This document shows, piece by piece, positions 33,022 through 43,076 of a stretch of 64,000 nucleotides of DNA. Below the pieces are notes generated by a model. The model did no database searches and had not been told where the DNA came from. It worked only from the letters and a program-made list of their open reading frames with translations. Numbering within the stretch: the first letter of the stretch is position 1; every line of letters begins with the position of its first letter. Source of the stretch: Lachnospiraceae bacterium (GTDB lineage: Bacteria > Bacillota > Clostridia > Lachnospirales > Lachnospiraceae); assembly GCA_014804485.1 (NCBI GenBank), contig JAAUZT010000013.1, forward strand, positions 57,661 to 121,660, read 5' to 3'. A program made the translations under genes and the position numbers.

Positions 33022-34938
33022 TTATTTTTTCCTCTGCTCCAAATACACCAACAGCACAGAAATATCCGCAGGAGATACTCCGGAAATTCTGGAAGCCTGT
33101 CCCACTGACACAGGTTTATAGGCAATCAGCTTCTGTCTCGCTTCCAGTCGCAGCGAGCTGATTGCATTATAATCCAGATCAGCCGGAATACGTCTCTTCT
33201 CCATTTTCTTATACTGTTCCACCTGACGCTGTTGCCTTATAATATAACCTTCATATTTTATTTCAATTTCTACCTGCTCTATTACATCCGCAGGAAGATC
33301 AGGACGTTTCGAATCGAGCTCAGATAACATTTCATAAGACAACTCTGGACGGCACATAAGCTCCGCCAGACTGGCAGCTGTCTTAAGAGTCGAACTCTCA
33401 TGAGAAATCAGAAATTTCTGATTTTCTTTTGCCGCTCCGATCATCGTATTCTTTAATCTTTCAATCTCCCGATCAATCAATTCCTTTTTATAAAGCGTTT
33501 TTTCATAGACTTCTTTTGAGACAAGTCCTACTTCATGCCCGATCTTACGAAGCCTTAAGTCAGCATTATCCTGTCGAAGCAAAAGACGATATTCTGCTCT
33601 GGAAGTCATCATACGATAAGGCTCAAAATTTTCTTTCGTTACCAGATCATCAATCAATACACCTATGTACGCCTGAGAACGATCCAGAACAATCATCTCT
33701 TTATTCAGAATTTCCATTGCCGCATTAATACCCGCAATCAAACCTTGCGCCGCTGCTTCTTCATATCCGCTGCTTCCGTTAAACTGTCCGCCGCTAAACA
33801 ATCCTTTAATATCCTTAAATTCCAGAGTAGGATATAACTGTCTCGGATTGATGCAGTCATATTCGATCGCATAAGCATTTCTCACAATTTTACAATTTTC
33901 CAATCCGGGCACAGTGCGATACATGGCAAGCTGTACATCCTCAGGAAGAGAAGAAGACATACCTCCCACATACATTTCATGTGTATGATTTCCTTCCGGC
34001 TCGATAAAAACCTGATGCCTCTCTTTGTCCGCAAATTTTACTACTTTATCTTCTATGGAAGGACAATACCGCGGACCAGTTCCTTCTATAATACCCGCAT
34101 AAATCGGAGAACGATCCAGATTCGCCCGTATAATATCATGAGTTTTCTCATTCGTATAAGTCAGCCAGCAGGAAACCTGATCAATCTGCACATCTTCAGG
34201 ATTTGTAGAGAAGGAAAAAGGAATTACCCTTTCATCACCAAACTGTTCTTCCATCTTACTGTAATCAATTGTGCGTCCATCCATTCTGGCAGGCGTACCG
34301 GTTTTAAATCTCCTCATCTCTACACCGAGAGCAATAAGGGAATCTGTCAGATGATTAGCAGGCTGTAATCCGTTAGGTCCCGTATAAGTAATCGCTTCAC
34401 CACAAAGACATCTCGCTTTCAAATAAGTACCCGTACACAAAATCACTGTCTTACATTCATAAACCGCACCTGTATAAGTTTTGACACCTGTAATTTTCTT
34501 CGTTGCAATAGTGTCTCCCGATTCAGAAGCATTCTCATATTCTTCTGTTATCAGTTCGCATACCTCTGCCTGTTTAATCGTCAAGTAATCCTGATTTTCC
34601 AGTACTTTACGCATCGCTCTGGAATATTCTGCTTTATCAGCCTGTGCTCTCAGAGAATGTACTGCGGGACCCTTTGATCTGTTCAACATCTTAGACTGTA
34701 TGAAAGTCTTATCAATATTCTTACCCATTTCACCGCCCAAAGCATCGATCTCGCGTACCAGATGTCCCTTAGAAGTACCTCCAACATTAGGATTACAAGG
34801 CATTAATGCAATACTATCTACACTTACTGTAAACATAATCGTTTCCAGTCCCAGTCTAGCACAGGCAAGCGCCGCCTCACATCCCGCATGACCGGCACCA
34901 ACCACACAGACATCATATTTTTCTCTGATTTCAGTCAT
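33022..34938 (-). CDS. mnmG: tRNA uridine-5-carboxymethylaminomethyl modification enzyme MnmG (GidA)
   Basis: FAD-binding partner of MnmE that modifies U34 of certain tRNAs. The 638 residues start with the dinucleotide-binding fold [16 protein letters not shown], followed by [20 protein letters not shown], the conserved [13 protein letters not shown] and [21 protein letters not shown], and the C-terminal helical domain that binds MnmE and tRNA ([27 protein letters not shown]). Full length. The mnmE gene is upstream on the same strand; an AT-rich 140-base gap separates them. Confidence 0.97.
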   Translation of the reverse strand: MTEIREKYDVCVVGAGHAGCEAALACARLGLETIMFTVSVDSIALMPCNPNVGGTSKGHLVREIDALGGEMGKNIDKTFIQSKMLNRSKGPAVHSLRAQADKAEYSRAMRKVLENQDYLTIKQAEVCELITEEYENASESGDTIATKKITGVKTYTGAVYECKTVILCTGTYLKARCLCGEAITYTGPNGLQPANHLTDSLIALGVEMRRFKTGTPARMDGRTIDYSKMEEQFGDERVIPFSFSTNPEDVQIDQVSCWLTYTNEKTHDIIRANLDRSPIYAGIIEGTGPRYCPSIEDKVVKFADKERHQVFIEPEGNHTHEMYVGGMSSSLPEDVQLAMYRTVPGLENCKIVRNAYAIEYDCINPRQLYPTLEFKDIKGLFSGGQFNGSSGYEEAAAQGLIAGINAAMEILNKEMIVLDRSQAYIGVLIDDLVTKENFEPYRMMTSRAEYRLLLRQDNADLRLRKIGHEVGLVSKEVYEKTLYKKELIDREIERLKNTMIGAAKENQKFLISHESSTLKTAASLAELMCRPELSYEMLSELDSKRPDLPADVIEQVEIEIKYEGYIIRQQRQVEQYKKMEKRRIPADLDYNAISSLRLEARQKLIAYKPVSVGQASRISGVSPADISVLLVYLEQRKK

Positions 34939-35082
34939 ATTTTATTCCTCATTTATATACATCTTCATTTTACTAAAAAAAATTTATGTATGAAAAACCT
35001 TTTAAATTTACAACAAACTTTATCATATACACATTATCTTATAATAATTACACATAAAATTATAATTGAATCTGATTAATTC

Positions 35083-36534
35083 TTATTTTCCCATACAAAA
35101 CTTACTGAATATCTCATTGACCAGATTATCTCCGACTTCTTCTCCAATGATCATACCAAGAGACGCATACGCATTCATTAGATCAATTGTATAGAAATCT
35201 TCCGGCATATGATCTTCTATACTTTTCCGAACCTGAGCCAGACTTTCATAGGCATTCTGCAACGCTTCTTTGTGACGCGCATTTGTAATATATACTTCAT
35301 CATTATAAATAATCTCACCATGAAAAAACATTTCCTTCACGGTTTTTAAAAAAAGTGCAACACCGTCCCGTTCCTTCATAGATGTCCTAATTATTCTGTT
35401 TTCATATATATTTTGACATTCTATGTTAACTTCAAGAGTATGATTTTTACTTTGTTCCTGTATTTTTCCTATAAAAGAACGTATATCTCTTTCCGTTACA
35501 ACAGTAAATAAATCTGATTTATTTAACAAAATAATTGTATTTTTACCCTTAATCATATGAAAGATTGATTCGTCATTTTCATCAAGCGGTACAGAAGAAT
35601 CAATGACATAGAGAACCAGATCGGCTTCTTCCACCGCATTTCTGGCACGATCTACACCTATCTTTTCAACAATATCTTCCGTAGAACGAATACCTGCCGT
35701 ATCCAAAATACGGAACAAAATACCATCAATTGAAATCGTCTCTTCCAAAATATCTCTAGTTGTACCGGCAATATCTGTAACGATTGCTCTCTCTTCTCCT
35801 ACAAGCATATTAAGAAGAGACGATTTACCAGCATTCGGTTTACCGACAATCACAGTCTGGATTCCTTCTGACAATATTCTGCCATTTTCCGCAGAATCAA
35901 TCAGTGTACGAATACGTTCACCTATTTTCTTAACAATTTTATAAAGCGCCTCTCCATATCCATCAGATTCCAAATCAAAATGTTCCGGATCATCAAGCGC
36001 CGCTTCAATAAACGCAATCTCATGAAGAATATTAGCCCTGATTTCTTTAATGATATCGGACACAGAACCTTTTAGCTGTTTCACGGAAGATTGAAGTGCA
36101 AACTCATTCTTCGCATGAATAATATCCATTACAGCTTCCGCCTTAGACAGATCAATCCTTCCGTTTAAGAAAGCTCGTTTCGTAAATTCACCCGGCTCCG
36201 CAATTCTTGCACCCGCTTTTACCACAATATCAAGAATCTTCCTCATCATAAAAACGCCGCCGTGACAATTAATCTCCACCGTATCTTCCATCGTATAACT
36301 TCTCGGCGCTTTCATGATTGAAATCATAACCTCATCTATAACAGTTTCATTCTCTTCTACAATAAATCCATAATGTATCGTATGGGATTTATATGTTGTC
36401 AGAATTTGTTTCATTTTCACATTTCGATATATTTTATCTACAATTGAAATAGAATCTTCTCCACTGACACGAATAATTCCGATTCCCGAATCAGACATAG
36501 CTGTTGCAATCGCCGCTATTGTATCTGTCTTCAT
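35083..36534 (-). CDS. mnmE: tRNA modification GTPase MnmE (TrmE)
   Basis: Works with MnmG in U34 modification. The 483 residues begin MKTDTIAAIATAMSDSGIGI, the formyl-THF-binding domain; the central helical domain is interrupted by a G domain with GKPNAGKSSLLN, DIAGTTRD, DTAGI and NKSD. It ends in FCMGK with the catalytic C-terminal Cys. I set the start at 36534 (GGGAGG 12 bases upstream); the longer frame would be translated from the khpB terminator hairpin. Confidence 0.96.
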   Translation of the reverse strand: MKTDTIAAIATAMSDSGIGIIRVSGEDSISIVDKIYRNVKMKQILTTYKSHTIHYGFIVEENETVIDEVMISIMKAPRSYTMEDTVEINCHGGVFMMRKILDIVVKAGARIAEPGEFTKRAFLNGRIDLSKAEAVMDIIHAKNEFALQSSVKQLKGSVSDIIKEIRANILHEIAFIEAALDDPEHFDLESDGYGEALYKIVKKIGERIRTLIDSAENGRILSEGIQTVIVGKPNAGKSSLLNMLVGEERAIVTDIAGTTRDILEETISIDGILFRILDTAGIRSTEDIVEKIGVDRARNAVEEADLVLYVIDSSVPLDENDESIFHMIKGKNTIILLNKSDLFTVVTERDIRSFIGKIQEQSKNHTLEVNIECQNIYENRIIRTSMKERDGVALFLKTVKEMFFHGEIIYNDEVYITNARHKEALQNAYESLAQVRKSIEDHMPEDFYTIDLMNAYASLGMIIGEEVGDNLVNEIFSKFCMGK

Positions 36535-36563
36535 ATAAGATCTAAGCCTCCCATTTTTTACTG

Positions 36564-36597
36564 AAAACAGCAGGAACATTACATTCCTGCTGTTTTT
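36564..36597 (-). terminator. Terminator between khpB and mnmE
   Basis: On the minus strand, AACAGCAGGAAT and ATTCCTGCTG, with a short loop, are followed by TTTTC. It lies 15 bases after the khpB stop, so mnmE is probably expressed partly by read-through or from its own promoter. Confidence 0.75.
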
Positions 36598-36611
36598 CAT
36601 AAAAAGATTAA

Positions 36612-37250
36612 TTAATTATGCTTCTCATATTTTCTCAAAACAACAACAACATGCCTGAAAGGCTCATCTCCTTCACTATGCGTTGTCACATACTTATCAT
36701 TCTGAAGCGCAGAGTGAATAATTCTTCTCTCATATGGATTCATCGGCTCTAAAGACACAGGTCTCTTTGTTCTCTTTACTTTATAAGAAATGTTCTTGGC
36801 CAGATTCTCAAGAGTCTCTTTTCTTCTCTGACGGTAATTCTCTGTATCAACTTTAACTCTGATATAATTCTCTACATTTTTATTTACCACCAGCGATACA
36901 AGATACTGTAAAGAATCAAGTGTTTGACCTCTCTTTCCGATCAAAACTCCCATCTCGTCACCGCTTAAATCCACTTCCATGGAACTTTCAGCTTCATTAT
37001 ATTTTACATCAACAACAACTGTCAGATCCATTGCACGGAACACTTCATTCAAGAAATCTCTTGCCGTATCTTCTACAGAAGACTTTACTCTTGCTTTAAT
37101 AACAGCAGGTTTAGAACCGATTCCCAGAAATCCTGAAGAACCTTCTTCTATTACTTCATATTCTAATTTATCACTTGTCACAGTTAATTTCTGACATGCT
37201 TCCGTAATTGCATCACTAACTGTTTTTGCAGATACTTCAATAAATTCCAT
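36612..37250 (-). CDS. khpB: RNA-binding protein KhpB (Jag/EloR)
   Basis: Post-transcriptional regulator of cell elongation in Gram-positives; partner of KhpA. The 212 residues have the Jag N-terminal domain (MEFIEVSAKTVSDAITEAC; EEGSSGFLGIGSKPAVI), a KH domain with the GxxG-like loop GVLIGKRGQTLDSLQYLVS, and the R3H domain (MNPYERRIIHSAL...VTTHSEGDEPFRHVVV). It immediately follows yidC, the universal arrangement in Firmicutes, and a terminator follows it. Confidence 0.95.
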   Translation of the reverse strand: MEFIEVSAKTVSDAITEACQKLTVTSDKLEYEVIEEGSSGFLGIGSKPAVIKARVKSSVEDTARDFLNEVFRAMDLTVVVDVKYNEAESSMEVDLSGDEMGVLIGKRGQTLDSLQYLVSLVVNKNVENYIRVKVDTENYRQRRKETLENLAKNISYKVKRTKRPVSLEPMNPYERRIIHSALQNDKYVTTHSEGDEPFRHVVVVLRKYEKHN

Positions 37251-37297
37251 AACAATTTAACCTCCATTCTTACACATCATACAATCATAATAAAATG

Positions 37298-38614
37298 TTA
37301 TTTATTATTTTTTTCATTATACTGCTTTACCATATTTGCCTTAGACATCATACTGCCGGGTTTTGCATTCTTATTATAATACTCCGTAGATTTTCTTACC
37401 GCTTCATCCTTTTCTTCCTGTGTCATCGTAGGAATACTGGATTGTTTCTTAGAAGTACTCACATTCTTCGTATTCATATTGGCATATGCTGCCATCTGCT
37501 CTGCCCTGACACCGGCTTTTGCCATTTTTTTCTTAGCTTTTTCTTCATTATTCTTAATAACTTCATCCAGATCCATCTTATCAATATGTTTATTGATAAC
37601 AACCTGCTGAACACTTCTTACAACAGCACCGGCTATCCAGTAAAGTCCTAAACCTGCAGGAAGAGTATAACAAAATACGGCAGACATGATCGGCATCATC
37701 ATGTTCATCGTTTTCATAGACTGCATCATCGCATTCTGCTGATCGCTGGCATTTTTGTTATCCTGCTGCGTATTCTGCTGCGGCATAAGCTTTACATTAA
37801 TCCACTGTGTTACCGCAGACAAAACAGGAATCGACAAAGCTGCAATTACCATAAGAAAAGACTTATCTGCTAATGCTGCCTTCATAGTAAAAGAAGGAGA
37901 ATTTGCAATATTTAAACCTAAGAAATTATTATATCGGTTTAAAAGACTAAGTGTGTGATCCACATCCGTCGTCAAATTAGGAAATGTTTCTTTAATAACA
38001 ATCCACTCAGCAGAAGTAGCCTTATTTAATACATCGATAAATGTATTCTGCACATAGGAAGTTACACCGCCGATGAAAGATTCATTCGAAAAATTCTTAC
38101 TATACATGCCGGCTTGTGAAAAAGACTGAATTAATTCTGTACTTCCCTTCTGAGCAATCAAATTATCAACCAAGGGGAAGAAAGCTTCCTTAATCTTACC
38201 GACATAAGCAGGCATATTGTAAATAACACGGTACAATGCCCATAAGATAGGCAGCTGAATTAACAACTGAACACAACTTCCCGATGGAGACACGCCGTAT
38301 TTCGCATAGACTGCTTTTTGTTCCATGTTCATAGCCATCATGGATTCATTATCATTTTTTCCCTTATATTTTGCCTGAATTGCCTGAAGTTCAGGATTCA
38401 TTTTGGCAGATAACTTAGAGAATTTCTGCTGCTTTATCGTAAGAGGCAGAAGAAGCAGATACATTACGATTGTGAACAGTATAATAGCAAGTCCTATATT
38501 AGGAATACCGATTTTGTCTAAAACAAAAAAGATACCTTCCATAATATAGCCCAGCAATGAAGCAATAGGACCGATAATCCTACCGGGGTCCTTAGTTAAT
38601 AAAATACCTGTCAC
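37298..38614 (-). CDS. yidC: Membrane protein insertase YidC (SpoIIIJ/OxaA type)
   Basis: Inserts proteins into the cytoplasmic membrane with or without Sec. The 438 residues show hydrophobic segments near 12-35 and 42-62 (LAIILFTIVMYLLLLPLTI), the conserved positively charged loop (KQQKFSKLSAKMNPELQAIQAKYKG), a periplasmic-side insert of about 100 residues, and later membrane segments (PIMSAVFCYTLPAGLGLYWIAGAV). The Lys-rich C-terminal tail (NNEEKAKKKMAKAGVRAE) may aid ribosome contact. No lipobox is obvious at the N-terminus. It is slightly longer than typical Gram-positive YidC. khpB follows and yidD precedes it. Confidence 0.94.
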   Translation of the reverse strand: MTGILLTKDPGRIIGPIASLLGYIMEGIFFVLDKIGIPNIGLAIILFTIVMYLLLLPLTIKQQKFSKLSAKMNPELQAIQAKYKGKNDNESMMAMNMEQKAVYAKYGVSPSGSCVQLLIQLPILWALYRVIYNMPAYVGKIKEAFFPLVDNLIAQKGSTELIQSFSQAGMYSKNFSNESFIGGVTSYVQNTFIDVLNKATSAEWIVIKETFPNLTTDVDHTLSLLNRYNNFLGLNIANSPSFTMKAALADKSFLMVIAALSIPVLSAVTQWINVKLMPQQNTQQDNKNASDQQNAMMQSMKTMNMMMPIMSAVFCYTLPAGLGLYWIAGAVVRSVQQVVINKHIDKMDLDEVIKNNEEKAKKKMAKAGVRAEQMAAYANMNTKNVSTSKKQSSIPTMTQEEKDEAVRKSTEYYNKNAKPGSMMSKANMVKQYNEKNNK

Positions 38615-38652
38615 TATCGGATTACCTCCTTAATTTTCTTTTCTCTGTTCCG

Positions 38653-38862
38653 TCAGGGAACAGGATCATAACCACCTTTTGAAAAAGGATTACATCTGCA
38701 TATCCTCCAAAGAGCCATAAGTCCGCCCTTCAAAGCGCCGTATTTCTCTATCGCTTCCAATCCATACTCAGAACAAGTCGGAATGTACGGACATCTCGTA
38801 CTCTTCATAGGAGAGATATATTTTCTATAGAATTTAATAAGATAAATAAATAATTTTTTCAT
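38653..38862 (-). CDS. yidD: Membrane protein insertion efficiency factor YidD
   Basis: Small membrane-associated protein thought to aid insertion. The 69 residues contain [31 protein letters not shown] (family core with invariant Cys residues; quoted here only in part: [11 protein letters not shown]) and [19 protein letters not shown] chose the start at 38862 because the family begins [15 protein letters not shown]. An upstream in-frame ATG at 38904 would overlap rnpA by 23 bases. It lies between rnpA and yidC as usual. Confidence 0.93.
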   Translation of the reverse strand: MKKLFIYLIKFYRKYISPMKSTRCPYIPTCSEYGLEAIEKYGALKGGLMALWRICRCNPFSKGGYDPVP

Positions 38863-38881
38863 ATCAATTTCTAACAATTTG

Positions 38882-39256
38882 CTAACGCAAATTATCTTCA
38901 TCATAAAAATATATTTTAATCATATGATGAAGTTTTGAAAGATGTAATAACGCGCTCTCGATCTCGGCATATCCGACCGAAGCCGCACTTTTTCTTGCAA
39001 CGACTACTATATCTAAACCACTATTAAATATATTTTCGTGTAGCCGGTAACTCTCTCTCACCAGTCGGGCAAATCTGTGTCTTACAACACTGTTACCTAC
39101 CTTCTTACTGGCGGATATTCCCAGTCTGTTCCTATCAGTGTTGTTTTCCAATACATACATTACCAAATACTTGTTGGCATAACTCTTGCCTTTTCTGTAA
39201 ACATTCTGGAAATCTTGATTTTTTTTCAAGGATTCTGAAAATACCATTTTTCTCAC
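38882..39256 (-). CDS. rnpA: Ribonuclease P protein component
   Basis: Protein subunit that helps the RNase P RNA cut tRNA 5' leaders. The 124 residues have the family signature [29 protein letters not shown] (RNR-like motif with many basic residues; cite [14 protein letters not shown]) and [21 protein letters not shown]. The start may be the ATG three codons inside ([13 protein letters not shown]). A terminator-like hairpin separates it from rpmH, so its level may be set by read-through. Confidence 0.95.
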   Translation of the reverse strand: MRKMVFSESLKKNQDFQNVYRKGKSYANKYLVMYVLENNTDRNRLGISASKKVGNSVVRHRFARLVRESYRLHENIFNSGLDIVVVARKSAASVGYAEIESALLHLSKLHHMIKIYFYDEDNLR

Positions 39257-39275
39257 TCCTTATTTTAAATGAGAG

Positions 39276-39301
39276 AAAAAAAGGTCACATAACTGTGACC
39301 T
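39276..39301 (-). terminator. Terminator or attenuator between rpmH and rnpA
   Basis: On the minus strand, AGGTCACA, loop GTTA and TGTGACCT are followed by a run of seven T. It begins at the rpmH stop codon. It probably reduces rnpA expression relative to rpmH. Confidence 0.8.
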
Positions 39302-39434
39302 ATGCTGATAATTTCTTTCTTCCTTTTGCACGTCTTGCTGCTAAAACTTTTCTTCCGCCCGGAGTACTCATTCTCTTCCTGAATCCATGAACCTTGGATC
39401 TCTGTCTCTTCTTAGGCTGATAAGTCATTTTCAT
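39300..39434 (-). CDS. rpmH: Ribosomal protein bL34
   Basis: A 44-residue very basic 50S protein: [18 protein letters not shown], then [22 protein letters not shown] and LSA. It matches the universally conserved L34 length and sequence. AAGGAGG lies nine bases before the ATG; upstream in-frame codons are untranslated leader. It heads the minus-strand block next to the origin and has a near-consensus promoter at 39517-39545. Confidence 0.97.
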   Translation of the reverse strand: MKMTYQPKKRQRSKVHGFRKRMSTPGGRKVLAARRAKGRKKLSA

Positions 39435-39516
39435 ACCGATGCACCTCCTTCTCGTAACCTTAATATTTATATAAGGCAGACATATTTTAAACATTAATTG
39501 GAAAAACAACATGTTG

Positions 39517-39545
39517 ATTATATATAATTAATGAAGAAACGTCAA
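39517..39545 (-). promoter_or_regulatory. Sigma-A-type promoter of rpmH
   Basis: Minus-strand TTGACG (39545-39540), 17 bases and TATAAT (39522-39517), about 80 bases before the start codon. Near-perfect housekeeping promoter. Confidence 0.82.
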
Positions 39546-39559
39546 GTAAATCCTGTATT

Positions 39560-39920
39560 TTTTATTCTTAAAAATATATAAAAAAGCGAACAAATTCGCT
39601 TTCGTAAACCCAAAAAAAATTTTATAAAAAATATGTTTTTTATAGATCTATATATTGTTATTTGAAAGCTAAATTATATACTATATATTGTATATTCTTT
39701 TTTTCTCAACTTTATATCCACTTTACATAAATCTATCCACAATATGTGTATAACTTGTGTATAATTTGTTTTTATACTGTTTATAATTATTATTTTATAC
39801 ATAAAAATACATTGTTGATCATGTTAATATCACTTTTATAAGTTATACACATCCTACTGAATAATCTTATAAAATATGTAAACTTGTTGATAATTATGAT
39901 CACGACCATGTGTACAACTT
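39560..39920. other. oriC region upstream of dnaA: DnaA boxes and AT-rich DNA
   Basis: Between rpmH and dnaA lies a very AT-rich stretch with DnaA boxes. CTATCCACA lies at 39733-39741, TTATACACA on the minus strand at 39745-39753 and 39756-39764, TTATACACA on the plus strand at 39843-39851, and TTGTACACA on the minus strand at 39909-39917. The gene order rpmH | dnaA-dnaN supports the call. Long A/T runs at about 39560-39720 could be the unwinding element; I cannot tell which side unwinds. The remainder up to dnaA holds a palindromic repeat. Confidence 0.85.
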
Positions 39921-39993
39921 ACCATTTGAATTTTTTGACTGTTTATATTATTATATATTGTAGGGTAATTTCGATGTTATCCTTTTTTACGAT

Positions 39994-40135
39994 ATATTGT
40001 AACTGTTCAGTATCTTCACAGTTACGATGCAAAATCCATCCTAAATTGTCTTCGACAATGGGATTTTGATCGCTGAATCATATTCTTACGGTCTCGGCAG
40101 TAAATACTTCGACCTATACTGAATAGTTACGATAT
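39994..40135. repeat. Palindromic repeat, copy 2, between the DnaA boxes and dnaA
   Basis: Arms at 39994-40013 and 40116-40135 match in 18 of 20 positions (core GTAACTGTTCAGTAT with ATACTGAATAGTTAC). Inside are TTCACAGTTACGA, shared with copies at 1865 and 52576, and a second hairpin AAAATCC...GGATTTT at 40031-40067. It ends about 70 bases before dnaA, so it is probably in the dnaA leader RNA. Confidence 0.7.
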
Positions 40136-40207
40136 ATTTACTTATAAACACTGCTTTTTACAGAAGATATAAATCATAACAGTAACAAATATATGAGGTT
40201 TTAAAGT

Positions 40208-41569
40208 ATGGATTCTATTAAAGAAAACTGGGACTTAATCAAAGAAACACTAAGAAGAGAATACGAGCTTTCTGATATTTCTTATTCTACATGGATAATT
40301 CCTCTTAATTTCTATGAAGTAAGGGATAATGTTGTAATCATTATGATTCCGTCAGATCAGGCTCATGCTCTTAGTTATATTTCTTCCAAATATAAGAGTT
40401 TCTTTCAGGTTACAATATCTGAAATGATGAATCATACCTATGATATTTCCTTTATATTAGAGAAGGATACTCTGAATGATTCTCCTGAAAATAAAATTAA
40501 ATCTAATTCCGGCTATAATATCAATTATGAGAATGCAAATTTAAATCCGAAATACAAATTCGACACTTTTGTGGTTGGAAACAACAATAAATTTGCTCAT
40601 TCCGCTTCTCTTGCAGTAGCAGAATCTCCGGGAATAGTGTATAATCCTCTCTACCTCTACGGAGGAGCCGGCCTTGGCAAGACCCACCTGATGCATTCTA
40701 TCGGACGATTCATCCTGGAACAAAATCCAAATATGAAAGTCCTGTATGTTACTTCCGAAGTTTTTACAAACGAAGTAATTGACTGCATCCGAAGCGGTGA
40801 TGCAGCCAAAATGAATAAATTCAGGGAAAAATACAGAACCGTAGATGTCCTTCTGATTGATGACATACAATTTATTATCGGAAAAGAAAGTACGCAGGAA
40901 GAATTCTTCCATACGTTTAACACCCTGCACTCTGCAGGAAAACAGATCATACTATCTTCCGACAAACCTCCGAAGGATATGGAAACCCTGGAAGAAAGAT
41001 TTCGTTCCAGATTTGAATGGGGATTGATTTCAGATATTCAACCACCGGATTATGAGACAAGAATGGCAATCCTTAAAAAGAATGCAGAAATTTATAATAA
41101 GAAAAACATAGACGATGAAGTATTCCAGTACATTGCAAACAATATCAAATCAAATATAAGAGAACTTGAGGGAGCTTTCAATAAAATCATTGCTTTCTCC
41201 AAATTAAATAAAGTAGAAATCAACTTAGCTTATGCGGAAGAAGCTCTTAAAGATGTTATATATCCTGATCAGCCGAAAGAAGTAACCCCTTCTCTGATCA
41301 TAGAAGTAGTTGCTGAACATTTCGGAGTGAACCCGGATGACATTACTTCTAAGAAGAGAAATTCTGAATTTGTACTTCCAAGACAGATTTCTATGTATCT
41401 TTGCAGGAAACTTACCGATACCTCTCTTTCCAATATCGGTAAATATCTCGGAAAGAAAGATCATACTACCGTTATGCATGGTATTCAGAAGATAGAAAGT
41501 GAAGTAGAGACAAACGAAGATCTTAAAAACAAAGTAGATATTATAAAAAAGAAAATCAATCCTTCTTAA
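40208..41569 (+). CDS. dnaA: Chromosomal replication initiator DnaA
   Basis: AAA+ protein that binds DnaA boxes and opens the origin. The 453 residues comprise the N-terminal domain I (WDLIKETLRREYELSDISYSTW, quoted in part), a short linker, domain III with Walker A GGAGLGKTHL and Walker B LLIDDIQ, the sensor/arginine-finger region RFRSRFEWG, and domain IV with the DNA-binding HTH signature KKDHTTVMHG. Full length for a Firmicute. The weak TGAGG ribosome site lies close to the ATG. It is the first gene of the plus-strand arm. Confidence 0.98.
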   Translation: MDSIKENWDLIKETLRREYELSDISYSTWIIPLNFYEVRDNVVIIMIPSDQAHALSYISSKYKSFFQVTISEMMNHTYDISFILEKDTLNDSPENKIKSNSGYNINYENANLNPKYKFDTFVVGNNNKFAHSASLAVAESPGIVYNPLYLYGGAGLGKTHLMHSIGRFILEQNPNMKVLYVTSEVFTNEVIDCIRSGDAAKMNKFREKYRTVDVLLIDDIQFIIGKESTQEEFFHTFNTLHSAGKQIILSSDKPPKDMETLEERFRSRFEWGLISDIQPPDYETRMAILKKNAEIYNKKNIDDEVFQYIANNIKSNIRELEGAFNKIIAFSKLNKVEINLAYAEEALKDVIYPDQPKEVTPSLIIEVVAEHFGVNPDDITSKKRNSEFVLPRQISMYLCRKLTDTSLSNIGKYLGKKDHTTVMHGIQKIESEVETNEDLKNKVDIIKKKINPS

Positions 41570-41592
41570 TTTTTATTTCTACACATGTTTTC

Positions 41593-41861
41593 TGTGTATA
41601 ACAAGTTTATATCAGAAAATAAACCTGTTAAAGTAATATAGTGATAAATATACGAAAGTATTTTATATCCACATACCATTTCAAGTTACAAAAAGTTTTT
41701 AACAACTTAAGCGTTTTCTTTTTCACTGATAAATAGTATAATAGATAAGGTTATGCACATATTAACATCCATTATTATTAATATTACTAAATAAATGATA
41801 TATTAATAACTTTAAGGCAGTCCGCAAAATTTTCAATATGTAAGAAAGGAAGTTATACACA
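41593..41861. other. DnaA-box cluster between dnaA and dnaN
   Basis: The 292-base gap holds TTATACACA on the minus strand at 41593-41601, ATATCCACA at 41665-41673, TTATGCACA at 41751-41759 and TTATACACA at 41853-41861, the last ending one base before the dnaN ATG. TATAAT at about 41737 may be the dnaN -10 box. Boxes on both sides of dnaA suggest a bipartite origin like that of Bacillus, or dnaN autoregulation by DnaA. Confidence 0.75.
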
Positions 41862-41862
41862 A

Positions 41863-42972
41863 ATGAAAATTGTATGTACGAAATCAAATCTCTTGAGCGG
41901 TGTGCAGATTGTTTCTAAAGCCGTTCCCAGTAAAACAACAATGTCTATATTAGAATGTATTCTTGTTGATACAAGAAACGGTGAGATTAAACTGACTGCT
42001 AATGATATGGAGTTAGGAATAGAAACGATCATTGAAGGTGAGATCATTGAAAAAGGAATGATTGCACTGGATGCTAAGATTTTCTTAGAGATTGTAAGAA
42101 AACTTCCTGACAGCGATATAATGATCGAAACAAATGATTCTTATAAGACAACAATTACATGTGAGAAAGCTAAATTTAATATTATAGGTAAATCAGGGGA
42201 AGATTTTTCATTTCTTCCGGAAATAGAAAGAAATGAAAGTATTGTTCTATCACAGTTTACTTTGAAAGAAGTTATCAGACAGACAATCTTTTCCATTGCG
42301 GATAATGATAATAACAAATTGATGACAGGAGAATTGTTTGAGATCAGTAATGATAGCCTGAAGGTGGTATCTTTGGACGGTCATCGTATTTCTATCAGAA
42401 AAATTGTTCTTAAGAATTCCTATAATGATAAAAAAGTAGTAGTTCCGGGAAAGACTTTAAATGAAATCAGCAAGATTCTTTCGGGAGATATGGATAAAGA
42501 TGTAAATCTTTATTTTACGGACAAACATATTTTATTGGAATTTGACAGAACGATTGTTGTTTCAAGACTGATTGAAGGAGAGTATTTTAATATCAATCAG
42601 ATGCTTTCCAGCGATTATGAAACAAAGGTTAAGATTAATAAGAAAGAATTGTTGGATTGTATAGACAGAGCTACTCTTCTTGTAAAAGAGGGAGATAAGA
42701 AACCAATCATCATCGATATTAAAGACGGATCTATGGAACTTAAGATGAATTCTACTGTCGGAAGTATGGATGAAGAAATTGATATTGCAAAAGAGGGTAA
42801 AGATCTTATGATCGGATTTAATCCGAAGTTTCTGATTGATTCTCTGCGTGTCATAGAGGATGAAGAAGTGGATCTTTATATGGTCAATCCGAAAGCTCCG
42901 TGCTTTATCAGAAACAGTGAAGAATCTTATATTTATGTTATTCTTCCGGTTAATTTTACAACTGTAAACTAA
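41863..42972 (+). CDS. dnaN: DNA polymerase III beta sliding clamp
   Basis: Ring-shaped processivity factor. The 369 residues consist of three clamp domains and start MKIVCTKSNLLSGVQIVSKAV. Conserved segments include ILVDTRNGEIKLTANDMELG, VSLDGHRISIRK and the C-terminal IRNSEESYIYVILPV with the peptide-binding pocket. An AGAAAGGAAG ribosome site overlaps the last DnaA box. Standard position after dnaA. Confidence 0.97.
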   Translation: MKIVCTKSNLLSGVQIVSKAVPSKTTMSILECILVDTRNGEIKLTANDMELGIETIIEGEIIEKGMIALDAKIFLEIVRKLPDSDIMIETNDSYKTTITCEKAKFNIIGKSGEDFSFLPEIERNESIVLSQFTLKEVIRQTIFSIADNDNNKLMTGELFEISNDSLKVVSLDGHRISIRKIVLKNSYNDKKVVVPGKTLNEISKILSGDMDKDVNLYFTDKHILLEFDRTIVVSRLIEGEYFNINQMLSSDYETKVKINKKELLDCIDRATLLVKEGDKKPIIIDIKDGSMELKMNSTVGSMDEEIDIAKEGKDLMIGFNPKFLIDSLRVIEDEEVDLYMVNPKAPCFIRNSEESYIYVILPVNFTTVN

Positions 42973-43076
42973 AGATGTTTTTATGGTTACAAAGAAATAA
43001 ATGTACTGGTATAAGATTTAAAAAAATATTAAACAATATTTTTCAAGTATGGGGAAATTGAATATTTATTGGTATT

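Noticed and set aside
36075..36095. TGTTTCACGGAAG inside mnmE as a parS site
   Set aside because: Only one half matches the consensus; a half site is expected by chance.
36535..36600. Longer mnmE N-terminus
   Set aside because: It would be translated from the khpB terminator stem; MKTDTIAAIATAM is the normal beginning of the family.
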